Source: an uncultured Pseudogracilibacillus sp. (GTDB lineage: Bacteria; Bacillota; Bacilli; Bacillales; Amphibacillaceae). Taken from it: DNA of 26,061 nt. Made by a program: the position numbers and the translations under genes. Below the pieces are notes generated by a model that ran no database searches, was not told where the DNA came from, and saw only the letters and a program-made list of their open reading frames with translations. Position 1 is the stretch's first letter; every line of letters starts with the position of its first letter. Shown here one piece after another: positions 7,743-15,130 of the stretch. The stretch is taken from assembly GCA_937974845.1 (NCBI GenBank), contig CALJVC010000046.1, positions 1 through 26,061 of the forward strand, given 5' to 3'.

Positions 7743-8726
7743 ATGGTTAAACGTACGTATATCCAAGCGATCACAATGGCTATGGATGAAGAAATGGAAA
7801 GAAGTGAAGACGTCTTTGTACTTGGAGAAGATGTAGGTGCAAAGGGTGGGGTGTTTCGGGCAACGGATGGCTTATTTGAAAAATATGGAGAAGATCGAGT
7901 AATCGATACACCCTTGTCGGAATCGGCGATTGTAGGTGTCGGAATCGGAGCAGCTATGTACGGTTTACGTCCTATTGCCGAAATTCAGTTTGCGGATTTT
8001 ATTATGCCCGCTGTCAATCAAATTATTTCCGAAGCTGCTAAAATACGTTATCGTTCAAATAATGATTGGTTCTGTCCGATTACTATTCGCGCTCCTTTTG
8101 GAGGAGGGGTCAGCGGCGCCTTATATCACTCCCAATCGGTAGAGGCTCTATTTAATAGTACTCCAGGATTGAAGGTAGTCGTTCCTTCTACACCTTATGA
8201 TGCGAAGGGGTTGTTAAAGTCAGCGGTACGCGATAATGATCCAGTATTGTTTTTTGAACATAAACGTGCCTATCGTATGTTGAAGGAAGAGGTACCGGAC
8301 GAGGATTATGTCATCCCCATAGGAAAGGCGGATGTTAAAAGAGAAGGTACCGATGTGACGGTAATCACTTATGGTTTTTGTGTTCATTTAACCCAATTAG
8401 TAGCAGACCGCTTAGAAGAGGAAGGTATTTCCGTTCACCTTTTAGACTTACGTACGCTTTACCCTTTAGATCAGGAAACCATTGTAGAAGCCGCGAGCAA
8501 AACCGGTAAAGTACTACTTATTACAGAGGATAACAAGGAAGGAAGTGTCATAGGGGAAGTGAGTGCTATCCTAGCGGAACATGCTCTATTTGACTTAGAT
8601 GCACCGATATTACGTCTCGCCGGACCAAACGTTCCATCCATGCCCTATGCACCCACATTAGAACAGGAATTTCTAGTCAATGAACAAAAAATCGAAGATG
8701 CCATCCGTTATTTAGCAGCCTATTGA
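7743..8726 (+). CDS. bkdAB: Branched-chain 2-keto acid dehydrogenase E1 beta subunit
   Basis: Partner of BkdAA in the E1 component. The 327-residue protein shows transketolase-like sequence typical of the family: the GEDVGAKGGVFRAT region near the N-terminus, TPLSESAIVG, the IQFADFIMPAVNQI helix, the HSQSVEALF loop and a transketolase C-terminal domain (about 200-320). The ATG at 7743 follows AAAGGAGGGAGTTTC and gives exactly the B. subtilis length. The open frame extends upstream to 7653 in another reading frame over the end of bkdAA, which I reject as a start. 30 bases separate it from bkdB. Confidence 0.93.
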   Translation: MVKRTYIQAITMAMDEEMERSEDVFVLGEDVGAKGGVFRATDGLFEKYGEDRVIDTPLSESAIVGVGIGAAMYGLRPIAEIQFADFIMPAVNQIISEAAKIRYRSNNDWFCPITIRAPFGGGVSGALYHSQSVEALFNSTPGLKVVVPSTPYDAKGLLKSAVRDNDPVLFFEHKRAYRMLKEEVPDEDYVIPIGKADVKREGTDVTVITYGFCVHLTQLVADRLEEEGISVHLLDLRTLYPLDQETIVEAASKTGKVLLITEDNKEGSVIGEVSAILAEHALFDLDAPILRLAGPNVPSMPYAPTLEQEFLVNEQKIEDAIRYLAAY

Positions 8727-8756
8727 ACTTATCAAAAAGAAGGGAGAGCTAAAACG

Positions 8757-9962
8757 ATGTCAATAAAGGAAATTCTGATGCCCAAATTAGGTGAAAGTGT
8801 AACGGAAGGTACGATTACTAGTTGGCTTGTCAAGGAAGGAGATCGAGTAAATAAATATGATCCGATTGCAGAGGTCATGACAGATAAGGTCAATGCTGAA
8901 ATACCATCTTCCTATAGTGGCACGATTCAAGAACTAGTAGTAGAAGAGGGAGAAACGGTCCTTGTTGGCCATTTAATTTGCTATATAAAAACAGAGGAAG
9001 AAGTAAAAGGTCAAAAGGAAAACGAAATCAAAAAATCCCCCCTTCCTTCTCTAGAAAAACAAGGCGAAAAAGTAAGATATTCTCCAGCCGTCCTTCGTCT
9101 ATCACAAGAACATGGAATCGATTTAAGTAAGATAAAAGGGACCGGCTTAAAGGGGAGGATTACAAGAAAAGACGTTTTAGCTTATCTTAAGGAAAAGGAA
9201 AATGTAGAAAAAGAAAAAATGGAAGAAATAAAGAGTCACAAAATAGAGAAAGATAAGGTTCAACCTAAAGATATAGCCGTACCGATTAGCCCAGTTCGTA
9301 GGACGATTGCTAATCAAATGGTTCGTTCGAAAAACGAAATACCTCATGCTTGGATGACAGTAGAAGTTGATGTTACAGATTTGGTCGCCTTTCGCCAACG
9401 TATAAAGAAAGAATTTTACCAAAGAGAAGGCTACAAGCTAACGTATTTTCCCTTTTTCCTTTATGCCGTTGCTCAGGCCCTACAAGCATATCCAGCATTA
9501 AATAGCAGTTGGAAGGATGGTCAAATCCTTCAACATCAAGATATCCATCTGTCTATTGCTGTGGCCAAAGAGGATGAACTTTTCGTACCGGTGATTAAAC
9601 ATGCGGATGAAAAAAGTATTAAAGGCTTAGCAAAAGCTGTTCATCGCTTAACAGAGAAAACTTACGATGAAAAGTTACGACCTGAAGATGTTAGAGGTGG
9701 TACCTTTACCGTCAACAATACCGGTACGTTTGGATCCATTGCTTCAATGGGAATTATCAATCCTCCTCAGGCAGCAATTTTACAAGTCGAAACAATTGTA
9801 AAACGTCCAGTAATTATCGATAATATGTTTGCAGCAAGAGACATTGTTAATTTATCTTTATCTTTAGATCACCGAATATTAGATGGGCTCATTTGTGGAA
9901 GGTTTTTAGCTAAAGTTAAGGCAATATTAGAAAGTATGAATGAAAACACGATTTCTTTATAA
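8757..9962 (+). CDS. bkdB: Branched-chain 2-keto acid dehydrogenase E2 (dihydrolipoyl acyltransferase)
   Basis: Core of the complex; transfers the branched acyl group to CoA. Domains in order are an N-terminal lipoyl domain (1-80, with lipoyl lysine K44 in MTDKVNAEI), a charged linker, an E1/E3-binding domain (about 105-145, VRYSPAVLRL to RKDVLAYL), a second lysine/glutamate-rich linker and a catalytic domain (about 170-400) with H372 in the DHRILDG signature. At 401 residues it is slightly shorter than B. subtilis BkdB (about 424), the difference fitting shorter linkers. The ATG at 8757 has GAAGGGAGAG upstream. It is the last gene of the operon; no clear hairpin terminator follows, only an AT-rich gap holding the brxB promoter. 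Confidence 0.94.
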   Translation: MSIKEILMPKLGESVTEGTITSWLVKEGDRVNKYDPIAEVMTDKVNAEIPSSYSGTIQELVVEEGETVLVGHLICYIKTEEEVKGQKENEIKKSPLPSLEKQGEKVRYSPAVLRLSQEHGIDLSKIKGTGLKGRITRKDVLAYLKEKENVEKEKMEEIKSHKIEKDKVQPKDIAVPISPVRRTIANQMVRSKNEIPHAWMTVEVDVTDLVAFRQRIKKEFYQREGYKLTYFPFFLYAVAQALQAYPALNSSWKDGQILQHQDIHLSIAVAKEDELFVPVIKHADEKSIKGLAKAVHRLTEKTYDEKLRPEDVRGGTFTVNNTGTFGSIASMGIINPPQAAILQVETIVKRPVIIDNMFAARDIVNLSLSLDHRILDGLICGRFLAKVKAILESMNENTISL

Positions 9963-9987
9963 ACATCCTAGCTAAAGTATGATAAAA

Positions 9988-10016
9988 TTGATAAACAAAT
10001 AGCTACTTGTTAAAAT
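9988..10016 (+). promoter_or_regulatory. Sigma-A promoter with extended -10 for brxB
   Basis: TTGATA (9988-9993) and TAAAAT (10011-10016) are 17 bases apart, with TGT directly before the -10 box, an extended -10 element. The start of transcription would be near 10022, about 33 bases before the brxB ATG. Confidence 0.65.
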
Positions 10017-10054
10017 AAAAAGAGAAACAATAAAAATAGTAGGGGTTGATATAG

Positions 10055-10489
10055 ATGAGTTTCGATCAATTTATGATTGATGTAGTAAGCGTAGCCCGGG
10101 AAGATATGGTCGATGCAGGCTATACTGAATTACGGGAACCTGAAGAAGTAGATAAGGCCTTAACCCAAAAGGGAACAACTTTAGTAATGGTGAATTCCAT
10201 TTGTGGATGTGCTGGAGGAGTAGCCCGTCCAGCAGCGGCGACAGCTATCCATTTCGATAAACGTCCGGATCATTTATATACGGTATTTGCTGGTCAGGAT
10301 CGGGAGGCAACAGAAAGAGCCCGTAGTTATTTTGGCGATTATCCACCGTCTTCACCATCCTTTGCTTTTCTAAAAGATGGAAAGATTGTAACGATGATCG
10401 AGCGTCATGAAATTGAAGGGCATACGCCGATGGAAGTTGTCAATAAATTACAAGAAATCTTTGAAGAGCACTGTGAAGAAATCGTATAA
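10055..10489 (+). CDS. brxB: Bacilliredoxin BrxB (YqiW family, DUF1094)
   Basis: A thioredoxin-fold protein that removes bacillithiol from S-bacillithiolated proteins. The 144-residue sequence carries the family's CGC motif in NSICGCAGGVARPA (residues 47-60) and the conserved stretches FAGQDREATERAR, YPPSSPSFAFLKDG and ERHEIEGHTPMEVV. It matches B. subtilis YqiW over its length. The ATG at 10055 has AGGGGTTGAT upstream. It lies between the bkd operon and yqjA as in B. subtilis. It has its own extended -10 promoter, so it is probably independent of BkdR. A terminator hairpin follows 12 bases after the stop. Confidence 0.93.
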   Translation: MSFDQFMIDVVSVAREDMVDAGYTELREPEEVDKALTQKGTTLVMVNSICGCAGGVARPAAATAIHFDKRPDHLYTVFAGQDREATERARSYFGDYPPSSPSFAFLKDGKIVTMIERHEIEGHTPMEVVNKLQEIFEEHCEEIV

Positions 10490-10500
10490 AGGAAAGAAAA

Positions 10501-10537
10501 AAGGCTGTTTACGTTCACGTTAACAGTCTTCTTTTTT
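10501..10537 (+). terminator. Terminator or attenuator between brxB and yqjA
   Basis: AAGGCTGTTTACG pairs with CGTTAACAGTCTT around the loop TTCA, with one mismatch, followed by CTTTTTT. It lies 12 bases after the brxB stop and 18 before the yqjA GTG, leaving no room for a promoter after it. Confidence 0.8.
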
Positions 10538-10554
10538 CAAAAGGATGGGTGTAA

Positions 10555-11556
10555 GTGAAATTTGGCTATCGTACGATAAAAACGGCTATCGCAACGCCCA
10601 TAGCCGTTTTTATCGCGCAAATGTTAAATGTGTCTAATGTTGTAGCAGCAGGAATTTTAACGATTTTATGTATACAACCTTCGCGAAAACGTTCGGTACA
10701 AACAGCCTGGGAACGATTTGCCGCTTGTTTATTGGCCATCGTCTTTTCCTTTGTCTTTTTTGAAGTATTAGGTTACTCGGTTTTTGCCCTCGGCTTATTG
10801 CTTTTTCTTTTTATTCCAACAACGGTTTATTTAAAAATAGATAGCGGTATTTTAACAGCTACCGTAATCACGTTAAATATTTTCTATGCCGGTATGATGG
10901 ATATTCCTTTCATTAAGGAGCAATTAACTTTAATTATTATCGGAATTGGTACCGGTTTAGCTGTGAACCTATATATGCCAAGCCTCGATGATAAGTTACA
11001 GGACTTACAGAAGGAATTAGAAGCTGATTTTAAAGTCATTTTGCATGAAATCGCTCGTTTTTTACGGGAAGCAACGTTAGATTGGCAAGGGGCAGAAATA
11101 GCACGGGCAAGTGATTTATTAAAAGAGGCTGAAGAATTAGTAAAAAGAGATAAGGAAAATCATTTTTTACGAGAAGTCCATATGTATGAACAGTATTTTA
11201 CAATGCGAAGACGTCAATTCGGTTTATTAAAACAAATGTTACCGATTGTTGCACGAATCGAAGAAAGAAATGAGTCAACCTTACAATTAGCCTTATTTTT
11301 TACCGAATTAAGTGAAGCTGTTCATCCAGGGGATACGTCAGTCATTTATCTTCAACAATTAAAAGATCTTCGAGAAGAATGGTTAAAAGGACCTTTACCT
11401 CAAACCGAGGAAGAATTTTTACAGCGGGCCGATCTTTTCCAACTTCTTTTTCTTTTAGAATCCTACCTTTACGTGAAATCGAATTATTATAATCAAGCGG
11501 AGAATAATAAGAAAAAAAGAAGACATGGAATCTTTCATTCCCGTCTTCCTTCTTAA
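10555..11556 (+). CDS. yqjA: Aromatic acid exporter family membrane protein YqjA (DUF939)
   Basis: A 333-residue inner-membrane protein. The first 140 residues hold about five hydrophobic segments (around 12-30, 35-45, 57-72, 75-95 and 102-138). The rest is a soluble, glutamate/lysine-rich helical domain, the layout of the ArAE_1/DUF939 family that includes B. subtilis YqjA. Transport function is inferred from the family; the substrate is unknown. The start is GTG at 10555, preceded by AAAAGGATGG, with no better ATG upstream. No promoter fits between the hairpin at 10501-10537 and the start, so transcription comes from further upstream. The last 13 codons double as a terminator on the opposite strand, and the TAA overlaps the stop of the small convergent gene. 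Confidence 0.88.
   Translation: MKFGYRTIKTAIATPIAVFIAQMLNVSNVVAAGILTILCIQPSRKRSVQTAWERFAACLLAIVFSFVFFEVLGYSVFALGLLLFLFIPTTVYLKIDSGILTATVITLNIFYAGMMDIPFIKEQLTLIIIGIGTGLAVNLYMPSLDDKLQDLQKELEADFKVILHEIARFLREATLDWQGAEIARASDLLKEAEELVKRDKENHFLREVHMYEQYFTMRRRQFGLLKQMLPIVARIEERNESTLQLALFFTELSEAVHPGDTSVIYLQQLKDLREEWLKGPLPQTEEEFLQRADLFQLLFLLESYLYVKSNYYNQAENNKKKRRHGIFHSRLPS
11508..11548 (-). terminator. Leftward terminator embedded in the 3' coding end of yqjA
   Basis: On the - strand, GAAGAC-GGGAAT-GAAAG-ATTCC-AT-GTCTTC folds into an 11-bp, two-part hairpin (stems 11543-11548/11519-11524 and 11537-11541/11527-11531). It is followed directly by TTTTTTTC (11518-11511). It is five bases past the stop of the small leftward gene, exactly where that gene's terminator should be, while also encoding the yqjA C-terminus. 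Confidence 0.8.
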
Positions 11557-11693
11557 AGTAAGGCAATACCGCCTAGACCGGCCGTTAGTATAGATACTAG
11601 CATTAAAAAAACCATGAAATAAATTATGATTCTTTGCCGTTTTTGACGCTTAGAAAGCCGAGGTCGTTCCTCTGGCCTTTGCTTTTTTGCCAT
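11553..11693 (-). CDS. prli42: Prli42-like single-pass membrane miniprotein (46 residues)
   Basis: Reading leftward from the ATG at 11691-11693 gives a 46-residue product. It has a strongly basic N-terminus (MAKKQRPEERPRLSKRQKRQ), a single membrane helix (about 22-46, IIIYFMVFLML to AGLGGIALL) and no tail. The pattern basic-IIYxMxxxMLxSxL-G resembles Prli42, the miniprotein that anchors the stressosome to the membrane in Listeria, and its Bacillus counterparts. The gene has all its parts: AAAGAGGTG 6 bases upstream, a TTGTGA-17-TACAAT promoter, and a terminator just past the stop. Its TAA (11553-11555) overlaps the TAA of convergent yqjA (11554-11556). I am sure it is a gene, less sure of the Prli42 role, since the basic tail is longer than in the roughly 31-residue Listeria protein. 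Confidence 0.75.
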   Translation of the reverse strand: MAKKQRPEERPRLSKRQKRQRIIIYFMVFLMLVSILTAGLGGIALL

Positions 11694-11726
11694 TCGTGAC
11701 ACCTCTTTAGGATATATTCATTTCAT

Positions 11727-11755
11727 ATTGTACAAGTTTACAGATTAAATCACAA
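11727..11755 (-). promoter_or_regulatory. Sigma-A promoter for the 46-residue membrane protein gene
   Basis: On the - strand TTGTGA (11755-11750) and TACAAT (11732-11727) are separated by exactly 17 bases. Transcription would start near 11720, about 27 bases before the ATG. Confidence 0.72.
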
Positions 11756-11795
11756 CTAATAATTTTCTTTTTAATGTCTGACAACTTAGAAAAAT

Positions 11796-11827
11796 CAAAA
11801 CCAATCAAGACTGGTTTTGGTTTTTTT
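11796..11827 (+). terminator. Rightward terminator downstream of yqjA
   Basis: CAAAACCA (11796-11803) and TGGTTTTG (11812-11819) form an 8-bp stem with an 8-base loop, followed by GTTTTTTT. It lies 240 bases after the yqjA stop, beyond the whole convergent small gene. A yqjA transcript ending here would therefore be antisense to that gene. Confidence 0.8.
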
Positions 11828-11891
11828 ATTCCCTTTTATCAAGTATTCATTACAAAAAATGTGGCTTCCATTCATTGAGACCGGTGGAGAC

Positions 11892-11921
11892 TTGGATTCT
11901 TTCGACAAAAAATGTTAAAAT
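11892..11921 (+). promoter_or_regulatory. Promoter of the mce-yqjD-yqjE-dinB operon
   Basis: TTGGAT (11892-11897) and TAAAAT (11916-11921) are 18 bases apart, with a TGT extended -10 (11913-11915). TTCGACA at 11901-11907, the reverse complement of the Spo0A box TGTCGAA, lies in the spacer. Confidence 0.6.
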
Positions 11922-11964
11922 GTAAGGGTGAACATCGCTAACTTAATTAGGAGGATCAAGGGAA

Positions 11965-12396
11965 ATGAGTGAAATGAATCAAGCTCCGAAAAAGATAGCC
12001 CATATTGGAATCGCTGTCGAGAACCTAGAGAGGGCGATTCCTTTTTATACAGAACAACTAGGGCTTGAATTAAAGGGAGTAGAAGAAGTAGAAAGTGAAC
12101 AAGTAAAAGTAGCTTTTTTACAAATTGGTGAATCGATGTTGGAATTACTTGAACCACTAAGTCCATCATCGCCAATCCAAAGTTTTTTAGAGAAAAAAGG
12201 TGAAGGTATTCACCATATCGCTTTAGAAGTAAGCGATATCGACCAACGATTGGAAAAATTAAAAAATGACGGTATTCGTCTTATTAATGAAAAAGCAAAA
12301 GAAGGCGCTAACAATAGTAAGATAGCCTTTTTACATCCGAAATCAACCTATGGTGTGTTATATGAATTATGTGAACATGAAGGAAGTGACGAATAA
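11965..12396 (+). CDS. mce: Methylmalonyl-CoA epimerase
   Basis: Interconverts the R and S forms of methylmalonyl-CoA in propionate, valine and isoleucine metabolism. The 143-residue vicinal-oxygen-chelate protein has two repeats: HIGIAVENLERAIPFY at the N-terminus and GIHHIALEVSDI at about 81-92. Candidate metal ligands are H13, E60, H84 and E134, matching the His-Gln/Glu-His-Glu set of the family. AGGAGG lies 10 bases before the ATG at 11965; an ATG three codons later is also possible. The stop overlaps the yqjD ATG by one base (TAATG), a sign of translational coupling with the carboxyltransferase. B. subtilis has the same pair as yqjC-yqjD. Confidence 0.9.
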   Translation: MSEMNQAPKKIAHIGIAVENLERAIPFYTEQLGLELKGVEEVESEQVKVAFLQIGESMLELLEPLSPSSPIQSFLEKKGEGIHHIALEVSDIDQRLEKLKNDGIRLINEKAKEGANNSKIAFLHPKSTYGVLYELCEHEGSDE

Positions 12397-13952
12397 TGGA
12401 AAATATCTATGATGCTATCGATGATTTATATGATCGTAGAAGAAAAGTAGAGTTGGGCGGCGGAGACGAACGAATTGATAAGCAGCATGCACGAGGCAAA
12501 CAAACCGCCCGTGAGCGTATCGATTATTTACTCGATGAAGGTACCTTTGTCGAACTAAACCCTTTCATTGAACATCGTACGACAGACTTTGGTATGGACA
12601 AAGTGGAAGCCCACGGTGAAGGGGTCGTCACAGGTTATGGGAAAATCAATGGCCGACCGGTCTACCTTTTCGCCCAAGACTTTACTGTCTTTGGAGGCGC
12701 CCTTGGAGAAATGCATGCCAAAAAGATCGCCCACGTCATGGACTTAGCTGCAAAAAATGGCACACCATTTATTGGATTAAATGATTCGGGTGGTGCAAGA
12801 ATTCAAGAAGGGGTTGCTTCTTTAGATGGTTATGGAGAAATTTTCTATCGTAACTCAATTTATTCAGGAGTAATTCCACAAATTTCCGTCATTATGGGAC
12901 CAAGTGCTGGTGGAGCTGTTTATTCTCCAGCCATTACAGACGTCATCATTATGGTTGAGAAAACGTCTAAAATGTTTATTACTGGTCCTAAAGTAATTGA
13001 AACCGTTACAGGAGAACAAATTACCGATGAAGATTTAGGGGGCGCAAAGGTACATAATACGAAGAGCGGGAATGCTCATTTTAGTGCAAAAAACGAACAA
13101 GAAGCCCTGGATCTCGTAAAGAAATTATTAAGTTATCTACCTTCTAGTAATAAAGAGAAACCTGAAATCCTTCCATATACAGAAAAAGAAGACGATCACT
13201 ATCGAGTTGACTTACCGGAGATCGTCCCTTACGATACAACTAGACCTTATGATATGAAAAAAGTGATCAACGAAGTGGTCGATGAAGGAAGTTTCTTAGA
13301 ACTGCATAAAGATTTTGCGAAAAACATCATCGTCGGCTTTGCTAGAATTAACGGACGTTCCGTAGGACTTGTAGCAAACCAACCACGTTATATGGCCGGT
13401 GGAATAGATATCGATTCGAGCGATAAAGCAGCCCGCTTTATCCGTTTCTGCGATGCCTTTAACGTGCCGATTATTACTTTTGAAGATATTCCTGGATTTT
13501 TCCCTGGCGTACAACAAGAACACGGTGGTATTATCCGCCATGGGGCAAAGATTCTTTATGCCTATTCTGAAGCGACGGTACCAAAGATTACGGTTATTGT
13601 CCGTAAAGCTTTTGGTGGAGCCTATGTCGCCTTGAATAGTAAGGCCATTGGAGCTGACCTCGTTTTTGCATGGCCTAATGCCGAAATTGCAGTAATGGGG
13701 CCAGAAGGGGCAGCAAATATTATTTTCGCTCAGGAGATTGCTGAAAGCGAAAATCCAGAACAAACTCGCCAAGAGAAAATTGAAGAATATAAGGAAAAGT
13801 TTGCAAACCCCTATGTCGCTGCAGGTTTAGGGATTGTCGACGATGTAATCGACCCAAGGGATACCCGCTTAAAATTAGTGCAATCTTTAGAAATGCTAGA
13901 AAACAAAGAAGAAAAACGTCCGGAGAAAAAACACGGAAATATACCGCTATAA
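12396..13952 (+). CDS. yqjD: Acyl-CoA carboxylase carboxyltransferase (propionyl/methylmalonyl-CoA type) YqjD
   Basis: A 518-residue protein of the biotin-dependent carboxyltransferase beta family (propionyl-CoA carboxylase beta / methylmalonyl-CoA decarboxylase alpha). It has two crotonase-like halves: the N-terminal one with SGGARIQEGV and GPSAGGAVYSPA, forming an acyl-CoA oxyanion site, and the C-terminal one with PGFFPGVQQEHGGIIRHGAKI and AFGGAYVALNSK. It moves carboxyl between biotin and propionyl-CoA. No biotin carboxylase or biotin carrier gene is next to it, so the partner subunit must be elsewhere, or the enzyme works as part of a decarboxylase. Immediate coupling to mce supports a methylmalonyl-CoA role. 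B. subtilis YqjD is the closest named relative. Confidence 0.88.
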   Translation: MENIYDAIDDLYDRRRKVELGGGDERIDKQHARGKQTARERIDYLLDEGTFVELNPFIEHRTTDFGMDKVEAHGEGVVTGYGKINGRPVYLFAQDFTVFGGALGEMHAKKIAHVMDLAAKNGTPFIGLNDSGGARIQEGVASLDGYGEIFYRNSIYSGVIPQISVIMGPSAGGAVYSPAITDVIIMVEKTSKMFITGPKVIETVTGEQITDEDLGGAKVHNTKSGNAHFSAKNEQEALDLVKKLLSYLPSSNKEKPEILPYTEKEDDHYRVDLPEIVPYDTTRPYDMKKVINEVVDEGSFLELHKDFAKNIIVGFARINGRSVGLVANQPRYMAGGIDIDSSDKAARFIRFCDAFNVPIITFEDIPGFFPGVQQEHGGIIRHGAKILYAYSEATVPKITVIVRKAFGGAYVALNSKAIGADLVFAWPNAEIAVMGPEGAANIIFAQEIAESENPEQTRQEKIEEYKEKFANPYVAAGLGIVDDVIDPRDTRLKLVQSLEMLENKEEKRPEKKHGNIPL

Positions 13953-13961
13953 ATTGAAGAT

Positions 13962-13966
13962 AGGAG
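13962..13966 (+). promoter_or_regulatory. Ribosome binding site deciding the yqjE start
   Basis: AGGAG is one base before the ATG at 13968, too close to serve it, but 10 bases before the ATG at 13977. This supports the shorter start. Confidence 0.6.
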
Positions 13967-13976
13967 AATGAGGGTA

Positions 13977-15101
13977 ATGGTAAATAAAGAACGTTTAATT
14001 AAACGATTTTTAGAGCTTGTCCAAATCGATTCAGAAACGAAAGAAGAAGGAGACATCGCTGCCTATTTAAAAGAGGCCTTTAGTAGTTTAGGCTTAGAGG
14101 TGAAAGAGGATCAAGCAAAGGAAAAAACAGGTCATGGAGCGAATAATCTGGTCTGTACTTTAAAAGGAAGGTACCCTCATTCTCGAAAAATCTTTTTTTC
14201 TTCCCATATGGATACGGTAACCCCAGGAAAAGCCATTCAACCAAAGTGTGAAGATGGCTATATACAATCGGATGGTACAACTATTTTAGGAGCTGATGAC
14301 AAGGCCGGTATCGCTGTATTATTTGAGTTGATTCATATTTTACAGGAGGAAAATATTCCTCATGGTGATATCCAATTTATTATTACAGTCGGTGAGGAGG
14401 CTGGTTTAAAGGGTGCAAAAGCTTTAGATGCCTCCCTTATCAAAGCCGATTTCGGCTATGTACTCGATAGTGATGGCCCGGTCGGTAACCTTGTTGTGCA
14501 GGCTCCTTATCATGCGAAATTTTTTGTTACACTTTACGGAAAATCAGCCCATGCAGGAGTAGAACCAGAAAAAGGAATTTCTGCAATAACGACCGCTGCT
14601 AAGGCTATCGCTAAAATGACCCTGGGCCGTATCGATGAGGAAACGACGGCGAATATTAGTTATTTTAAAGGGGGTAAAAAAGCGACGACAAATATCGTCA
14701 CTGAATATGTTGAAATCGAAGGAGAGGCTCGCTCTTTACAAAAGGAAAAGTTAGATCGCGTGCTCGCTCAAATAACTGAGCAATTTGAGCGAACTGCTGA
14801 AGCCTTCGGTGCGAAAGTAGAAATCGAACGGTATGAAGCTTATCCCGGCTATAAGTTAGATGAAGGAGATGACGTCGTAACGATTGCCCAGGAAGCTGCA
14901 AAACATTTAGGACTTGCTTCGACCTTAATGACAAGTGGTGGTGGAAGTGATGCGAATATTTTCAACTCCCTTCAATTACCTACCGTAAACCTATCCGTTG
15001 GTTATGAGGAGATTCATACAACGAAAGAACGTATTGCAAAGGAAGAGCTTGTTCGTTTAACGGAGCTCGTCGTTGAAATTGTGAGACTTTCCTTTAAATA
15101 A
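13977..15101 (+). CDS. yqjE: M20 family metallopeptidase YqjE (peptidase T-like)
   Basis: A 374-residue zinc aminopeptidase/tripeptidase of the M20 family. Metal-binding and catalytic signatures are HMDTV (H77, D79), GADDKAG (D107/D108) and GEEAG (E140/E141). The dimerisation/lid domain (about 175-290) holds GKSAHAGVEPEKG, and SGGGSDANIF lies near residue 320. Starting at the second ATG (MVNKERLIKRFLELVQIDSE) aligns with the N-terminus of B. subtilis YqjE and respects the binding-site spacing. It follows yqjD by 24 bases and precedes dinB by 29 bases. The natural peptide substrate is unknown. The yqjF and yqjG genes that follow yqjE in B. subtilis are missing here. Confidence 0.9.
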   Translation: MVNKERLIKRFLELVQIDSETKEEGDIAAYLKEAFSSLGLEVKEDQAKEKTGHGANNLVCTLKGRYPHSRKIFFSSHMDTVTPGKAIQPKCEDGYIQSDGTTILGADDKAGIAVLFELIHILQEENIPHGDIQFIITVGEEAGLKGAKALDASLIKADFGYVLDSDGPVGNLVVQAPYHAKFFVTLYGKSAHAGVEPEKGISAITTAAKAIAKMTLGRIDEETTANISYFKGGKKATTNIVTEYVEIEGEARSLQKEKLDRVLAQITEQFERTAEAFGAKVEIERYEAYPGYKLDEGDDVVTIAQEAAKHLGLASTLMTSGGGSDANIFNSLQLPTVNLSVGYEEIHTTKERIAKEELVRLTELVVEIVRLSFK

Positions 15102-15130
15102 ACTGCTTCTAGATAGAGGAATGAGGACGA

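Noticed and set aside
13296..13772. 158-codon antisense frame within yqjD
   Set aside because: Composition and location opposite conserved carboxyltransferase motifs mark it as a shadow frame.
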